Source: Argentina anserina (Eukaryota > Streptophyta > Magnoliopsida > Rosales > Rosaceae). From it: a stretch of DNA of 64,000 bases. The DNA is taken from positions 159,025 through 223,024 of the forward strand of contig NW_026089530.1 of NCBI RefSeq assembly GCF_933775445.1. Direction: 5' to 3'. How positions within the stretch are numbered: the first letter of the stretch is position 1; every line of letters begins with the position of its first letter. The notes beneath the pieces are model-generated. The model was not told where the DNA came from. It ran no database searches and saw nothing but the letters and a program-made list of their open reading frames with translations. A program made the position numbers and the translations under genes. Positions 48,660 through 62,000 of this stretch are shown here, one piece after another.

Positions 48660-51280
48660 TTTTTTTAATTTGAGAGTGTTTCCAGTGTGGGCGTGTGTTT
48701 CTATCAAACTGAGTATCTTTCTATCGTTTGAGTTTGTTTACTATTGGAATTTGAGTACCTTTTCAATTCTCGTTTGAGTATCTTTCTAAACGGCTTTCGA
48801 TGCGAGTTTCTCTTGAATTTTAGAGTGTTTCCAGTGCGGGCGTGTGTTTCTTTCAAACTGAGTATCTTTCTATCGTTTGAGTATGTTTACTATTGCAATT
48901 TGAGTATCTTTTCAATTTTCGTTTGAGTATCTTTCTGAACGGCTTTCGATGCGAGTTTCTCTTGAATTTGAGAGTGTTTCCAGTGTGGGCGTGTGTTTCT
49001 TTCAAACTGAGTATCTTTCTATCGTTTGAATATGTTTACTTTTGCAATTTGAGTATCTTTTCAATTCTCGTTTGAGTATCTTTCTAAACGGCTTTCGATG
49101 CGAGTTTCTCTTGAATTTTAGAGTGTTTCCAGTGCGGGCGTGTGTTTCTTTCAAACTGAGTATCTTTCTATCGTTTGAATATGTTTACTATTGCAATTTG
49201 AGTATCTTTTCAATTCTCGTTTGAGTATCTTTCTGAACGGCTTTCGATGCGAGTTTTTTTTTAATTTGAGAGTGTTTCCAGTGTGGGCGTGTGTTTCTAT
49301 GAAACTGAGTATCTTTCTATCGTTTGAGTTTGTTTACTATTGGGATTTGAGTACCTTTTCAATTCTCGTTTGAGTATCTTTCTAAACGGCTTTCGATGCG
49401 AGTTTCTCTTGAATTTTAGAGTGTTTCCAGTGCGGGCGTGTGTTTCTTTCAAACTGAGTATCTTTCTATCGTTTGAATATGTTTACTATTGCAATTTGAG
49501 TATCTTTTCAATTCTCGTTTGAGTATCTTTCTGAACGGCTTTCGATGCGAGTTTTTTTTTAATTTGAGAGTGTTTCCAGTGTGGGCGTGTGTTTCTATCA
49601 AACTGAGTATCTTTCTATCGTTTGAGTTTGTTTACTATTGGAATTTGAGTACCTTTTCAATTCTCGTTTGAGTATCTTTCTAAACGGCTTTCGATGCGAG
49701 TTTCTCTTGAATTTTAGAGTGTTTCCAGTGCGGGCGTGTGTTTCTTTCAAACTGAGTATCTTTCTATTGTTTGAATATGTTTACTATTGCAATTTGAGTA
49801 TCTTTTCAATTCTCGTTTGAGTATCTTTCTGAACGGCTTTCGATGCGAGTTTTTTTTTAATTTGAGAGTGTTTCCAGTGTGGGCGTGTGTTTCTTTAAAA
49901 CTGAGTATCTTTCTATCGTTTGAGTATGTTTACTATTGCAGTTTGAGTATCTTTTCCATTCTCGTTTGAGTATCTTTCTGTAATCCTTTCTGATGCGAGT
50001 TTCTATTGTATTTGAGAGTGTTTCCAGTGTGGACGTGTGTTTCTTTCAAACTGAGTATCTTTCTATCGTTTGAGTATGTTTACTATTGCACTTTGAGTAT
50101 CTTTTCAATTCTCGTTTGAGTATCTTTCTGTAATCCTTTCTGATGCGAGTTTCTATTGTATTTTAGAGTGTTTCCAGTGTGGGCGTGTGTTTCTTTCAAA
50201 CTGAGTATCTTTCTATCGTTTGAATATGTTTACTATTGCAATTTGAGTACCTTTTCATTTCTCGTTTGAGTATCTTTCTAAACGGCTTTCGATGCGAGTT
50301 TCTCTTGAATTTTAGAGTGTTTCCAGTGCGGGCGTGTGTTTCTTTCAAACTGAGTATCTTTCTATCGTTTGAGTATGTTTACTATTGCAATTTGAGTATC
50401 TTTTCAATTCTCGTTTGAGTATCTTTCTGTAATCCTTTCTGATGCGAGTTTCTATTGTATTTGAGAGTGTTTCCAGTGTGGGCGTGTGTTTCTTTCAAAC
50501 TGAGTATCTTTCTATCGTTTGAATATGTTTACTATTGCAATTTGAGTATCTTTTCAATTCTCGTTTGAGTATCTTTCTGTAATCCTTTCTGATGCGAGTT
50601 TCTATTGTATTTGAGAGTGTTTCCAGTGTGGGCGTGTGTTTCTTTCAAACTGAGTATCTTTCTATCGTTTGAGTATGTTTACTATTGCAATTTGAGTATC
50701 TTTTCAATTTTCGTTTGAGTATGTTTCTGTGAGGCTTTCTGATGCGAGTTTCTCTTGAATTTTAGAGTGTTTCCAGTGTGGGCGTGTGTTTCTTTCAAAC
50801 TGAGTATCTTTCTATCGTTTGAGTATGTTTACTATTGCAATTTCATTACCTTTTCAATTCTCGTTTGAGTATCTTTCTAAACGGCTTTCGATGCGAGTTT
50901 CTCTTGAATTTTAGAGTGTTTCCAGTGTGGGCGTGTGTTTCTTTCAAACTGAGTATCTTTCTATCGTTTGAATATGTTTACTATTGCACTTTGAGTATCT
51001 TTTGAATCCTCGTTTGAGTATCTTTCTGAACGGCTTTCGATGCGAGTTTTTCTTGAATTTGAAAGTGTTTCCAGTGTGGGCGTGTGTTTCTTTAAAACTG
51101 AGTATCTTTCTATCGTTTGAGTATGTTTACTATTGCAGTTTGAGTATCTTTTCAATTCTCGTTTGAGTATCTTTCTGAACGGCTTTCGATGCGAGTTTTT
51201 TTTTAATTTGAGTGTGTTTCCAGTGTGGGCGTGTGTTTCTATCAAACTGAGTATCTTTCTATCGTTTGAGTTTGTTTACT
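48660..51280 (+). repeat. Partial third copy of the 30.2-32.8 kb segment (offset 18,503 bp)
   Basis: Markers 30,241, 30,390, 30,539, 30,688, 31,733 and 32,458 correspond to 48,744, 48,893, 49,042, 49,191, 50,236 and 50,961. The left junction near 48,650 is abrupt: a 150 bp monomer start (GTAATCC) runs into TTTCGATGCGAG with a T9 run, a hybrid not seen elsewhere. To the right, similarity passes to another template, with 50,984 onward matching 42,779 onward at offset 8,205. Confidence 0.78.
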
Positions 51281-53850
51281 ATTGGAATTTGAGTACCTTT
51301 TCAATTCTCGTTTGAGTATCTTTCTAAACGGCTTTCGATGCGAGTTTCTCTTGAATTTTAGAGTGTTTCCAGTGCGGGCGTGTGTTTCTTTCAAACTGAG
51401 TATCTTTCTATCGTTTGAATATGTTTACTATTGCAATTTGAGTACCTTTTCAATTCTCGTTTGAGTATCTTTCTGAACGGCTTTCGATGCGAATTTTTTT
51501 TTAATTTGAGAGTGTTTCCAGTGTGGGCGTGTGTTTCTATGAAACTGAGTATCTTTCTATCGTTTGAGTTTGTTTACTATTGGGATTTGAGTACCTTTTC
51601 AATTCTCGTTTGAGTATCTTTCTAAACGGCTTTCGATGCGAGTTTCTCTTGAATTTTAGAGTGTTTCCAGTGCGGGCGTGTGTTTCTTTCAAACTGAGTA
51701 TCTTTCTATCGTTTGAATATGTTTACTATTGCAATTTGAGTATCTTTTCAATTCTCGTTTGAGTATCTTTCTGAACGGCTTTCGATGCGAGTTTTTTTTT
51801 AATTTGAGAGTGTTTCCAGTGTGGGCGTGTGTTTCTATCAAACTGAGTATCTTTCTATCGTTTGAGTTTGTTTACTATTGGAATTTGAGTACCTTTTCAA
51901 TTCTCGTTTGAGTATCTTTCTAAACGGCTTTCGATGCGAGTTTCTCTTGAATTTTAGAGTGTTTCCAGTGCGGGCGTGTGTTTCTTTCAAACTGAGTATC
52001 TTTCTATTGTTTGAATATGTTTACTATTGCAATTTGAGTATCTTTTCAATTCTCGTTTGAGTATCTTTCTGAACGGCTTTCGATGCGAGTTTTTTTTTAA
52101 TTTGAGAGTGTTTCCAGTGTCGGCGTGTGTTTCTTTCAAACTGAGTATCTTTCTATCGTTTGAGTATGTTTACTATTGCAATTTGAGTATCTTTTCAATT
52201 CTCGTTTGAGTATCTTTCTGAACGGCTTTCGATGCGAGTTTTTCTTGAATTGGAGAGTGTTTCCAGTGTGGGCGTGTGTTCTTTTCAAACTGAGTATCTT
52301 TCTATCGTTTGAGTATGTTTACTATTGCACTTTGAGTATCTTTTCAATTCTCGTTTGAGTATGTTTCTGTAAGGCTTTCTGATGCGAGTTTCTCTTGAAT
52401 TGGAGAGTGTTTCCAGTGTGGGCGTGTGTTTCTTTCAAACTGAGTATCTTTCTATCGTTTGAGTATGTTTACTATTGCAATTTGAGTATCTTTTGAATCC
52501 TCGTTTGAGTATCTTTCTGAACGGCTTTCGATGCGAGTTTTTCTTGAATTTGAGAGTGTTTCCAGTGCGGGCGTGTGTTTCTTTCAAACTGAGTATCTTT
52601 CTATCGTTTGAATATGTTTACTATTGCAATTTGAGTATCTTTTCAATTCTCGTTTGAGTATCTTTCTGAACGGCTTTCGATGCGAGTTTTTTTTTAATTT
52701 GAGAGTGTTTCCAGTGTGGGCGTGTGTTTCTATCAAACTGAGTATCTTTCTATCGTTTGAGTTTGTTTACTATTGGAATTTGAGTACCTTTTCAATTCTC
52801 GTTTGAGTATCTTTCTAAACGGCTTTCGATGCGAGTTTCTCTTGAATTTTAGAGTGTTTCCAGTGCGGGCGTGTGTTTCTTTCAAACTGAGTATCTTTCT
52901 ATTGTTTGAATATGTTTACTATTGCAATTTGAGTATCTTTTCAATTCTCGTTTGAGTCTCTTTCTGAACGGCTTTCGATGCGAGTTTTTTTTTAATTTGA
53001 GAGTGTTTCCAGTGTGGGCGTGTGTTTCTTTCAAACTGAGTATCTTTCTATCGTTTGAGTATGTTTACTATTGCAATTTGAGTATCTTTTCAATTCTCGT
53101 TTGAGTATCTTTCTGAACGGCTTTCGATGCGAGTTTTTCTTGAATTGGAGAGTGTTTCCAGTGTGGGCGTGTGTTTTTTTCAAACTGAGTATCTTTCTAT
53201 CGTTTGAGTATGTTTACTATTGCACTTTGAGTATCTTTTCAATTCTCGTTTGAGTATGTTTCTGTAAGGCTTTCTGATGCGAGTTTCTCTTGAATTGGAG
53301 AGTGTTTCCAGTGTGGGCGTGTGTTTCTTTCAAACTGAGTATCTTTCTATCGTTTGAGTATGTTTACTATTGCAATTTGAGTATCTTTTGAATCCTTGTT
53401 TGAGTATCTTTCTGAACGGCTTTCGATGCGAGTTTTTCTTGAATTTGAGAGTGTTTCCAGTGTGGGCGTGTGTTTCTTTCAAACTGAGTATCTTTCTATC
53501 GTTTGAGTATGTTTACTATTGCAATTTGAGTACCTTTTCAATTCTCGTTTGAGTATCTTCCTGAACGGCTTTCGATGCGAGTTTTTCTTGAATTTGAGAG
53601 TGTTTCCAGTGTGGGCGTGTGTTTTTTTCAAACTGAGTATCTTTCTATCGTTTGAGTATGTTTACTATTGCAATTTGAGTATCTTTTGAATACTCGTTTG
53701 AGTATCTTTCTGAACGGCTTTCGATGCGAGTTTTTCTTGAATTTGAAAGTGTTTCCAGTGTGGGCGTGTGTTTCTTTAAAACTGAGTATCTTTCTATCGT
53801 TTGAGTATGTTTACTATTGCAGTTTGAGTATCTTTTCAATTCTCGTTTGA
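50984..53850 (+). repeat. Chimeric segment matching 42.8-44.4 kb and then 47.7-48.6 kb
   Basis: Positions 50,984-52,600 follow 42,779-44,400 at offset 8,205. Then 52,922-53,850 follows 47,700-48,630 at offset 5,222, including the rare GAGTCTC, GAATCCTTG and GAATACTCG marks. A 6-monomer unit step (52,027 to 52,922, 895 bp) links the two. The segment therefore looks assembled from two source regions. Confidence 0.7.
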
Positions 53851-54309
53851 GTATCTTTCTGTAATCCTTTCTGATGCGAGTTTCTATTGTATTTGAGAGT
53901 GTTTCCAGTGTGGACGTGTGTTTCTTTCAAACTGAGTATCTTTCTATCGTTTGAGTATGTTTACTATTGCACTTTGAGTATCTTTTCAATTCTCGTTTGA
54001 GTATCTTTCTGTAAGGCTTTCTGATGCGAGTTTCAATTGTATTTGAGAGTGTTTCCAGTGTGGGCGTGTGTTTCTTTCAAACTGAGTATCTTTCTATCGT
54101 TTGAGTATGTTTACTATTGCAATTTGAGTATCTTTTCAATTTTCGTTTGAGTATGTTTCTGTGAGGCTTTCTGATGCGAGTTTCTCTTGAATTTGAGAGT
54201 GTTTCCAGTGTGGGCGTGTGTTTCTTTCAAACTGAGTATCTTTCTATCGTTTGAGTATGTTTACTATTGCAATTTGAGTATCTTTTCAATTCTCGTTTGA
54301 GTATCTTTC

Positions 54310-57300
54310 TGAACGGCTTTCGATGCGAGTTTTTCTTGAATTTGAGAGTGTTTCCAATGTGGGCGTGTGTTTTTTTCAAACTGAGTATCTTTCTATCGTT
54401 TGAGTATGTTTACTATTGCAATTTGAGTATCTTTTGAATCCTCGTTTGAGTATCTTTCTGAACGGCTTTCGATGCGAGTTTTTCTTGAATTTGAGAGTGT
54501 TTCCAATGTGGGCGTGTGTTTTTTTCAAACTGAGTATCTTTCTATCGTTTGAGTATGTTTACTATTGCAATTTGAGTATCTTTTGAATCCTCGTTTGAGT
54601 ATCTTTCTGAACGGCTTTCGATGCGAGTTTTTCTTGAATTTGAAAGTGTTTCCAGTGTGGGCGTGTGTTTCTTTAAAACTGAGTATCTTTCTATCGTTTG
54701 AGTATGTTTACTATTGCAGTTTGAGTATCTTTTCAATTCTCGTTTGAGTATCTTTCTGTAATCCTTTCTGATGCGAGTTTCTATTGTATTTGAGAGTGTT
54801 TCCAGTGTGGGCGTGTGTTTCTTTCAAACTGAGTATCTTTCTATCGTTTGAGTATGTTTACTATTGCACTTTTAGTATCTTTTCAATTCTCGTTTGAGTA
54901 TCTTTCTGTAATCCTTTCTGATGCGAGTTTCTATTGTATTTGAGAGTGTTTCCAGTGTGGGCTTGTGTTTCTTTCAAACTGAGTATCTTTCTATCGTTTG
55001 AGTATGTTTACTATTGCAATTTGAGTATCTTTTCAATTCTCGTTTGAGTATCTTTCTGAACGGCTTTCGATGCGAGTTTTTTTTTAATTTGAGAGTGTTT
55101 CCAGTGTGGGCGTGTGTTTCTATCAAACTGAGTATCTTTCTATCGTTTGAGTTTGTTTACTATTGGAATTTGAGTACCTTTTCAATTCTCGTTTGAGTAT
55201 CTTTCTAAACGGCTTTCGATGCGAGTTTCTCTTGAATTTTAGAGTGTTTCCAGTGCGGGCGTGTGTTTCTTTCAAACTGAGTATCTTTCTATTGTTTGAA
55301 TATGTTTACTATTGCAATTTGAGTATCTTTTGAATCCTCGTTTGAGTATCTTTCTGAACGGCTTTCGATGCGAGTTTTTCTTGAATTTGAGAGTGTTTCC
55401 AGTGTGGGCGTGTGTTTCTTTCAAACTGAGTATCTTTCTATCGTTTGAGTATGTTTACTATTGCAATTTGAGTACCTTTTCAATTCTCGTTTGAGTATCT
55501 TCCTGAACATCTTTCGATGCGAGTTTTTCTTGAATTTGAGAGTGTTTCCAGTGTGGGCGTGTGTTTTTTTCAAACTGAGTATCTTTCTATCGTTTGAGTA
55601 TGTTTACTATTGCAATTTGAGTATCTTTTGAATACTCGTTTGAGTATCTTTCTGAACGGCTTTCGATGCGAGTTTTTCTTGAATTTGAAAGTGTTTCCAG
55701 TGTGGGCGTGTGTTTCTTTAAAACTGAGTATCTTTCTATCGTTTGAGTATGTTTACTATTGCAGTTTGAGTATCTTTTCAATTCTCGTTTGAGTATCTTT
55801 CTGTAATCCTTTCTGATGCGAGTTTCTATTGTATTTGAGAGTGTTTCCAGTGTGGACGTGTGTTTCTTTCAAACTGAGTATCTTTCTATCGTTTGAGTAT
55901 GTTTACTATTGCACTTTGAGTATCTTTTCAATCCTCGTTTGAGTATCTTTCTGTAATCCTTTCTGATGCGAGTTTCAATTGTATTTGAGAGTGTTTCCAG
56001 TGTGGGCGTGTGTTTCTTTCAAACTGAGTATCTTTCTATCGTTTGAGTATGTTTACTATTGCAATTTGAGTATCTTTTCAATTTTCGTTTGAGTATGTTT
56101 CTGTGAGGCTTTCTGATGCGAGTTTCTCTTGAATTTGAGAGTGTTTCCAGTGTGGGCGTGTGTTTCTTTCAAACTGAGTATCTTTCTATCGTTTGAGTAT
56201 GTTTACTATTGCAATTTGAGTATCTTTTCAATTCTCGTTTGAGTATCTTTCTGAACGGCTTTCGATGCGAGTTTTTCTTGAATTTGAGAGTGTTTCCAGT
56301 GTGGGCGTGTGTTTCTTTCAAACTGAGTATCTTTCTATCATTTGAGTATGTTTACTATTGCAATTTGAGTATCTTTTCAATTCTCGTTTGAGTATCTTTC
56401 TTAACGGCTTTCGATGGAGTTTTTCTTGAATTTGAGAGTGTTTCCAGTGTGGGCGTGTGTTTCTTTCAAACTGAGTATCTTTCTATCGTTTGAGTATGTT
56501 TACTATTGCAATTTGAGTATCTTTTCAATTCTCGTTTGAGTATCTTTCTGAACGGCTTTCGATGCGAGTTTTTCTTGAATTTGAGAGTGTTTCCAATGTG
56601 GGCGTGTGTTTTTTTCAAACTGAGTATCTTTCTATCGTTTGAGTATGTTTACTATTGCAATTTGAGTATCTTTTGAATCCTCGTTTGAGTATCTTTCTGA
56701 ACGGCTTTCGATGCGAGTTTTTCTTGAATTTGAGAGTGTTTCCAATGTGGGCGTGTGTTTTTTTCAAACTGAGTATCTTTCTATCGTTTGAGTATGTTTA
56801 CTATTGCAATTTGAGTATCTTTTGAATCCTCGTTTGAGTATCTTTCTGAATGCTTTCGATGCGAGTTTTTCTTGAATTTGAAAGTGTTTCCAGTGTGGGC
56901 GTGTGTTTCTTTAAAACTGAGTATCTTTCTATCGTTTGAGTATGTTTACTATTGCAGTTTGAGTATCTTTTCAATTCTCGTTTGAGTATCTTTCTGTAAT
57001 CCTTTCTGATGCGAGTTTCTATTGTATTTGAGAGTGTTTCCATTGTGGGCGTGTGTTTCTTTCAAACTGAGTATCTTTCTATCGTTTGAGTATGTTTACT
57101 ATTGCACTTTGAGTATCTTTTCAATTCTCGTTTGAGTATCTTTCTGTAATCCTTTCTGATGCGAGTTTCTATTGTATTTGAGAGTGTTTCCAGTGTGGGC
57201 GTGTGTTTCTTTCAAACTGAGTATCTTTCTATCGTTTGAGTATGTTTACTATTGCAATTTGAGTATCTTTTCAATTTTCGTTTGAGTATGTTTCTGTGAG

Positions 57301-57400
57301 GCTTTCTGATGCGAGTTTCTCTTGAATTTTAGAGTGTTTCCAGTGTGGGCGTGTGTTTCTTTCAAACTGAGTATCTTTCTATCGTTTGAGTATGTTTACT
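54310..57400 (+). repeat. Second copy of the 20.16-23.25 kb block (offset about 34,149 bp)
   Basis: Collinear with the upstream block and carrying the same rare marks: GGGCTTGTG, GAATACTCG, GAATGCTTTCG and CCATTGTGGG. Offsets of 34,150, 34,149 and 34,148 bp at successive markers imply two single-base length changes. Two internal tracts are replaced, at 55,014-55,311 and about 56,260-56,560. Confidence 0.8.
55014..55311 (+). repeat. A/B dimer patch inserted in an unrelated monomer context
   Basis: Within the 34-kb-offset duplicate, two monomers here are a typical T9/GAGTTTG type A followed by a TTGGAATTT/GTGCGGGCG type B with TATTGTTTG. These belong to the 30-52 kb family. The upstream copy at 20,870-21,160 has ordinary GTGAGG and TCTCTTGAATTTTAGAG monomers instead. 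The flanks keep the same offset within 1 bp, so two monomers were exchanged for two others, as in gene conversion or a double exchange. Confidence 0.78.
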
Positions 57401-57649
57401 ATTGCAATTTGAGTACCTTTTCAATTCTCGTTTGAGTATCTTTCTAAACGGCTTTCGATGCGAGTTTTTCTTGAATTTGAGAGTGTTTCCAATGTGGGCG
57501 TGTGTTTTTTTCAAACTGAGTATCTTTCTATCGTTTGAGTATGTTTACTATTGCAATTTGAGTATCTTTTGAATCCTCGTTTGAGTATCTTTCTGAACGG
57601 CTTTCGATGCGAGTTTTTCTTGAATTTGAAAGTGTTTCCAGTGTGGGCG

Positions 57650-58130
57650 TGTGTTTCTTTAAAACTGAGTATCTTTCTATCGTTTGAGTATGTTTACTAT
57701 TCCAATTTGAGTATATTTTCAATCCTCGTTTGAGTATCTTTCTGAACGGCTTTCGATGCGAGTTTTTCTTGAATTTGAGAGTGTTTCCAGTGCGGGCGTG
57801 TGTTTCTTTCAAACTGAGTATCTTTCTTTCGTTTGAATATGTTTACTATTGCAATTTGAGTATCGTTTCAATTCTCGTTTGAGTATCTTTCTGAACGGCT
57901 TTCGATGCGAGTTTTTGTTTAATTTGAGAGTGTTTCCAGTGTGGGCGTGTGTTTCTTTCAAACTGAGTATCTTTCTATCGTTTGAGTATGTTTACTATTG
58001 CAATTTGAGTATCTTTTCAATTCTCGTTTGAGTATTTTTCTGAACGGCTTTCGATGCGAGTTTTTCTTGAATTTGAGAGTGTTTCCAATGTGGGCATGTG
58101 TTTTTTTCAAACAGAGTATCTTTCTATCGT
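57650..58130 (+). repeat. Monomers with many private substitutions
   Basis: Single-copy variants cluster here: ATTCCAATT near 57,70x, GAGTATATTTTC near 57,71x, TTCTTTCGTTTGAA near 57,83x, GTATCGTTTCAATT near 57,86x, GAGTATTTTTC near 58,03x, GGGCATGTG near 58,09x and AAACAGAGTATC near 58,11x. The stretch lies between the 54.3-57.4 kb block and the next amplified dimer, and looks like older, less homogenised copies. Confidence 0.6.
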
Positions 58131-58146
58131 TTGAGTATGTTTACTA

Positions 58147-58742
58147 TTGCAATTTGAGTATCTTTTGAATCCTCGTTTGAGTATCTTTCTGAACGGCTTT
58201 CGATGCGAGTTTTTCTTGAATTTGAGAGTGTTTCCAGTGTGGGCGTGTGTTTCTTTCAAACTGAGTATCTTTCTATCGTTTGAGTATGTTTACTATTGCA
58301 ATTTGAGTACCTTTTCAATTCTCGTTTGAGTATCTTTCTGAACGGCTTTCGATGCGAGTTTTTCTTGAATTTGAGAGTGTTTCCTGTGTGGGCGTGTGTT
58401 TTTTTCAAACTGAGTATCTTTCTATCGTTTGAGTATGTTTACTATTGCAATTTGAGTATCTTTTGAATCCTCGTTTGAGTATCTTTCTGAACGGCTTTCG
58501 ATGCGAGTTTTTCTTGAATTTGAGAGTGTTTCCAGTGTGGGCGTGTGTTTCTTTCAAACTGAGTATCTTTCTATCGTTTGAGTATGTTTACTATTGCAAT
58601 TTGAGTACCTTTTCAATTCTCGTTTGAGTATCTTTCTGAACGGCTTTCGATGCGAGTTTTTCTTGAATTTGAGAGTGTTTCCTGTGTGGGCGTGTGTTTT
58701 TTTCAAACTGAGTATCTTTCTATCGTTTGAGTATGTTTACTA
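58147..58742 (+). repeat. Tandem dimer (298 bp), two copies, with CCTGTG mark
   Basis: The pair of monomers starting at 58,147 repeats at 58,445. Both copies carry the rare TTTCCTGTGTGGG (near 58,384 and 58,682) in their second monomer. It is a small recent local duplication, followed by further 149 bp monomers of the same type to about 59,000. Confidence 0.7.
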
Positions 58743-59017
58743 TTGCAATTTGAGTACCTTTTCAATTCTCGTTTGAGTATCTTTCTGAACGGCTTTCGAT
58801 GCGAGTTTTTCTTGAATTTGAGAGTGTTTCCAGTGTGGGCGTGTGTTTCTTTCAAACTGAGTATCTTTCTATCGTTTGAGTATGTTTACTATTGCAATTT
58901 GAGTACCTTTTCAATTCTCGTTTGAGTATCTTTCTGAACGGCTTTCGATGCGAGTTTTTCTTGAATTTGAAAGTGTTTCCAGTGTGGGCGTGTGTTTTTT
59001 TCAAACTGAGTATCTTT

Positions 59018-62000
59018 CTATCGTTTGAGTATGTTTACTATTGCAATTTGAGTATCTTTTGAATCCTCGTTTGAGTATCTTTCTGAACGGCTTTCGATGC
59101 GAGTTTTTCTTGAATTTGAAAGTGTTTCCAGTGTGGGCGTGTGTTTCTTTAAAACTGAGTATCTTTCTATCGTTTGAGTATGTTTACTATTGCAGTTTGA
59201 GTATCTTTTCAATTCTCGTTTGAGTATCTTTCTGTAATCCTTGCTGAAGCGAGTTTCAATTGTATTTGAGAGTGTTTCCAGTGTGGGCGTGTGTTTCTTT
59301 CAAACTGAGTATCTTTCTATCGTTTGAGTATGTTTACTATTGCAATTTGAGTATCTTTTCAATTTTCGTTTGAGTATGTTTCTGTGAGGCTTTCTGATGC
59401 GAGTTTCTCTTGAATTTTAGAGTGTTTCCAGTGTGGGCGTGTGTTTCTTTCAAACTGAGTATCTTTCTATCGTTTGAGTATGTTTACTATTGCAATTTGA
59501 GTACCTTTTCAATTCTCGTTTGAGTATCTTTCTAAACGGCTTTCGATGCGAGTTTCTCTTGAATTTTAGAGTGTTTCCAGTGTGGGCGCGTGTTTCTTTC
59601 AAACTGAGTATCTTTCTATCGTTTGAATATGTTTACTATTGCAATTTGAGTATCTTTGCAATTCTCGTTTGAGTATCTTTCTGAACGGCTTTCGATGCGA
59701 GTTTTTTTTTAATTTGAGAGTGTTTCCAGTGTGGGCGTGTGTTTCTTTCAAACTGAGTATCTTTCTATCGTTTGAGTATGTTTACTATTGCAATTTGAGT
59801 ATCTTTTCAATTTTCGTTTGAGTATGTTTCTGTAAGGCTTTCTGATGCGAGTTTCTCTTGAATTTTAGAGTGTTTCCAGTGTGGGCGTGTGTTTCTATCA
59901 AACTGAGTATCTTTCTATCGTTTGAGTTTGTTTACTATTGCAATTTGAGTACCTTTTCAATTCTCGTTTGAGTATCTTTCTAAACGGCTTTCGATGCGAG
60001 TTTCTCTTGAATTTTAGAGTGTTTCCAGTGCAGGCGTGTGTTTCTTTCAAACTGAGTATCTTTCTATCGTTTGAATATGTTTACTATTGCAATTTGAGTA
60101 TCTTTTCAATTCTCGTTTGAGTATCTTTCTGAACGGCTTTCGATGCGAGTTTTTGTTTAATTTGAGAGTGTTTCCAGTGTGGGCGTGTGTTTCTTTAAAA
60201 CTGAGTATCTTTCTATCGTTTGAGTATGTTTACTATTGCAGTTTGAGTATCTTTTCAATTCTCGTTTGAGTATCTTTCTGTAATCCTTTCTGATGCGAGT
60301 TTCTATTGTATTTGAGAGTGTTTCCAGTGTGGGCGTGTGTTTCTTTCAAACTGAGTATCTTTCTATCGTTTGAGTATGTTTACTATTGCAATTTGAGTAT
60401 CTTTTCAATTCTCGTTTGAGTATCTTTCTGTAATCCTTTCTGATGCGAGTTTCTATTGTATTTGAGAGTGTTTCCAGTGTGGGCGTGTGTTTCTTTCAAA
60501 CTGAGTATCTTTCTATCGTTTGAGTATGTTTACTATTGCAATTTGAGTACCTTTTCAATTCTCGTTTGAGTATCTTTCTGAACGGCTTTCGATGCGAGTT
60601 TTTCTTGAATTTGAGAGTGTTTCCAGTGTGGGCGTGTGTTTTTTTTCAAACTGAGTATCTTTCTATCGTTTGAGTATGTTTACTATTGCAATTTGAGTAT
60701 CTTTTGAATCCTCGTTTGAGTATCTTTCTGAACGGCTTTCGATTTGAGTTTTTCTTGAATTTGAGAGTGTTTCCAGTGTGGGCGTGTGTTTCTTTCAAAC
60801 TGACTATCTTTCTATCGTTTGAGTATGTTTACTATTGCAATTTGAGTACCTTTTCAATTCTCGTTTGAGTATCTTTCTGAACGGCTTTCGAATCGAGTTT
60901 TTCTTGAATTTTAAAGTGTTTCCAGTGTGGGCGTGTGTTTTTTCCAAACTGAGTATCTTTCTATCGTTTGAGTATGTTTACTATTGCAATTTGAGTATCT
61001 TTTGAATCCTCGTTTGAGTATCTTTCTGAACGGCTTTCGATGCGAGTTTTTCTTAAATTTGAAAGTGTTTCCAGTGTGGGCGTGTGTTTCTTTAAAACTG
61101 AGTATCTTTTTATCGTTTGAGTATGTTTACTATTGCAGTTTGAGTATCTTTTCAATTCTCGTTTGAGTATCTTTCTGTAATCCTTTCTGATGCGAGTTTC
61201 TATTGTATTTGAGAGTGTTTCACGTGTGGGCGTGTGTTTCTTTCAAACTGAGTATCTTTCTATCGTTTGAGTATGTTTACTATTGCAGTTTGAGTATCTT
61301 TTCAATTCTCGTTTGAGTATCTTTCTGTAATCCTTGCTGAAGCGAGTTTCAATTGTATTTGAGAGTGTTTCCAGTGTGGGCGTGTGTTTTCTTTCAAACT
61401 GAGTATCTTTCTATCGTTTGAGTATGTTTACTATTGCAATTTGAGTATCTTTTCAATTTTCGTTTGAGTATGTTTCTGTGAGGCTTTCTGATGCGAGTTT
61501 CTCTTGAATTTTAGAGTGTTTCCAGTGTGGGCGTGTGTTTCTTTCCAACTGAGTATCTTTCTATCGTTTGAGTATGTTTACTATTGCAATTTGAGTACCT
61601 TTTCAATTCTCGTTTGAGTATCTTTCTAAACGGCTTTCGATGCGAGTTTCTCTTGAATTTTAGAGTGTTTCCAGTGTGGGCGCGTGTTTCTTTCAAACTG
61701 AGTATCTTTCTATCGTTTGAATATGTTTACTATTGCAATTTGAGTATCTTTGCAATTCTCGTTTGAGTATCTTTCTGAACGGCTTTCGATGCGAGTTTTT
61801 TTTTAATTTGAGAGTGTTTCCAGTGTGGGCGTGTGTTTCTTTCAAACTGAGTATCTTTCTATCGTTTGAGTATGTTTACTATTGCAATTTGAGTATCTTT
61901 TCAATTTTCGTTTGAGTATGTTTCTGTAAGGCTTTCTGATGCGAGTTTCTCTTGAATTTTAGAGTGTTTCAGTGTGGGCGTGTGTTTCTATCAAACTGAG

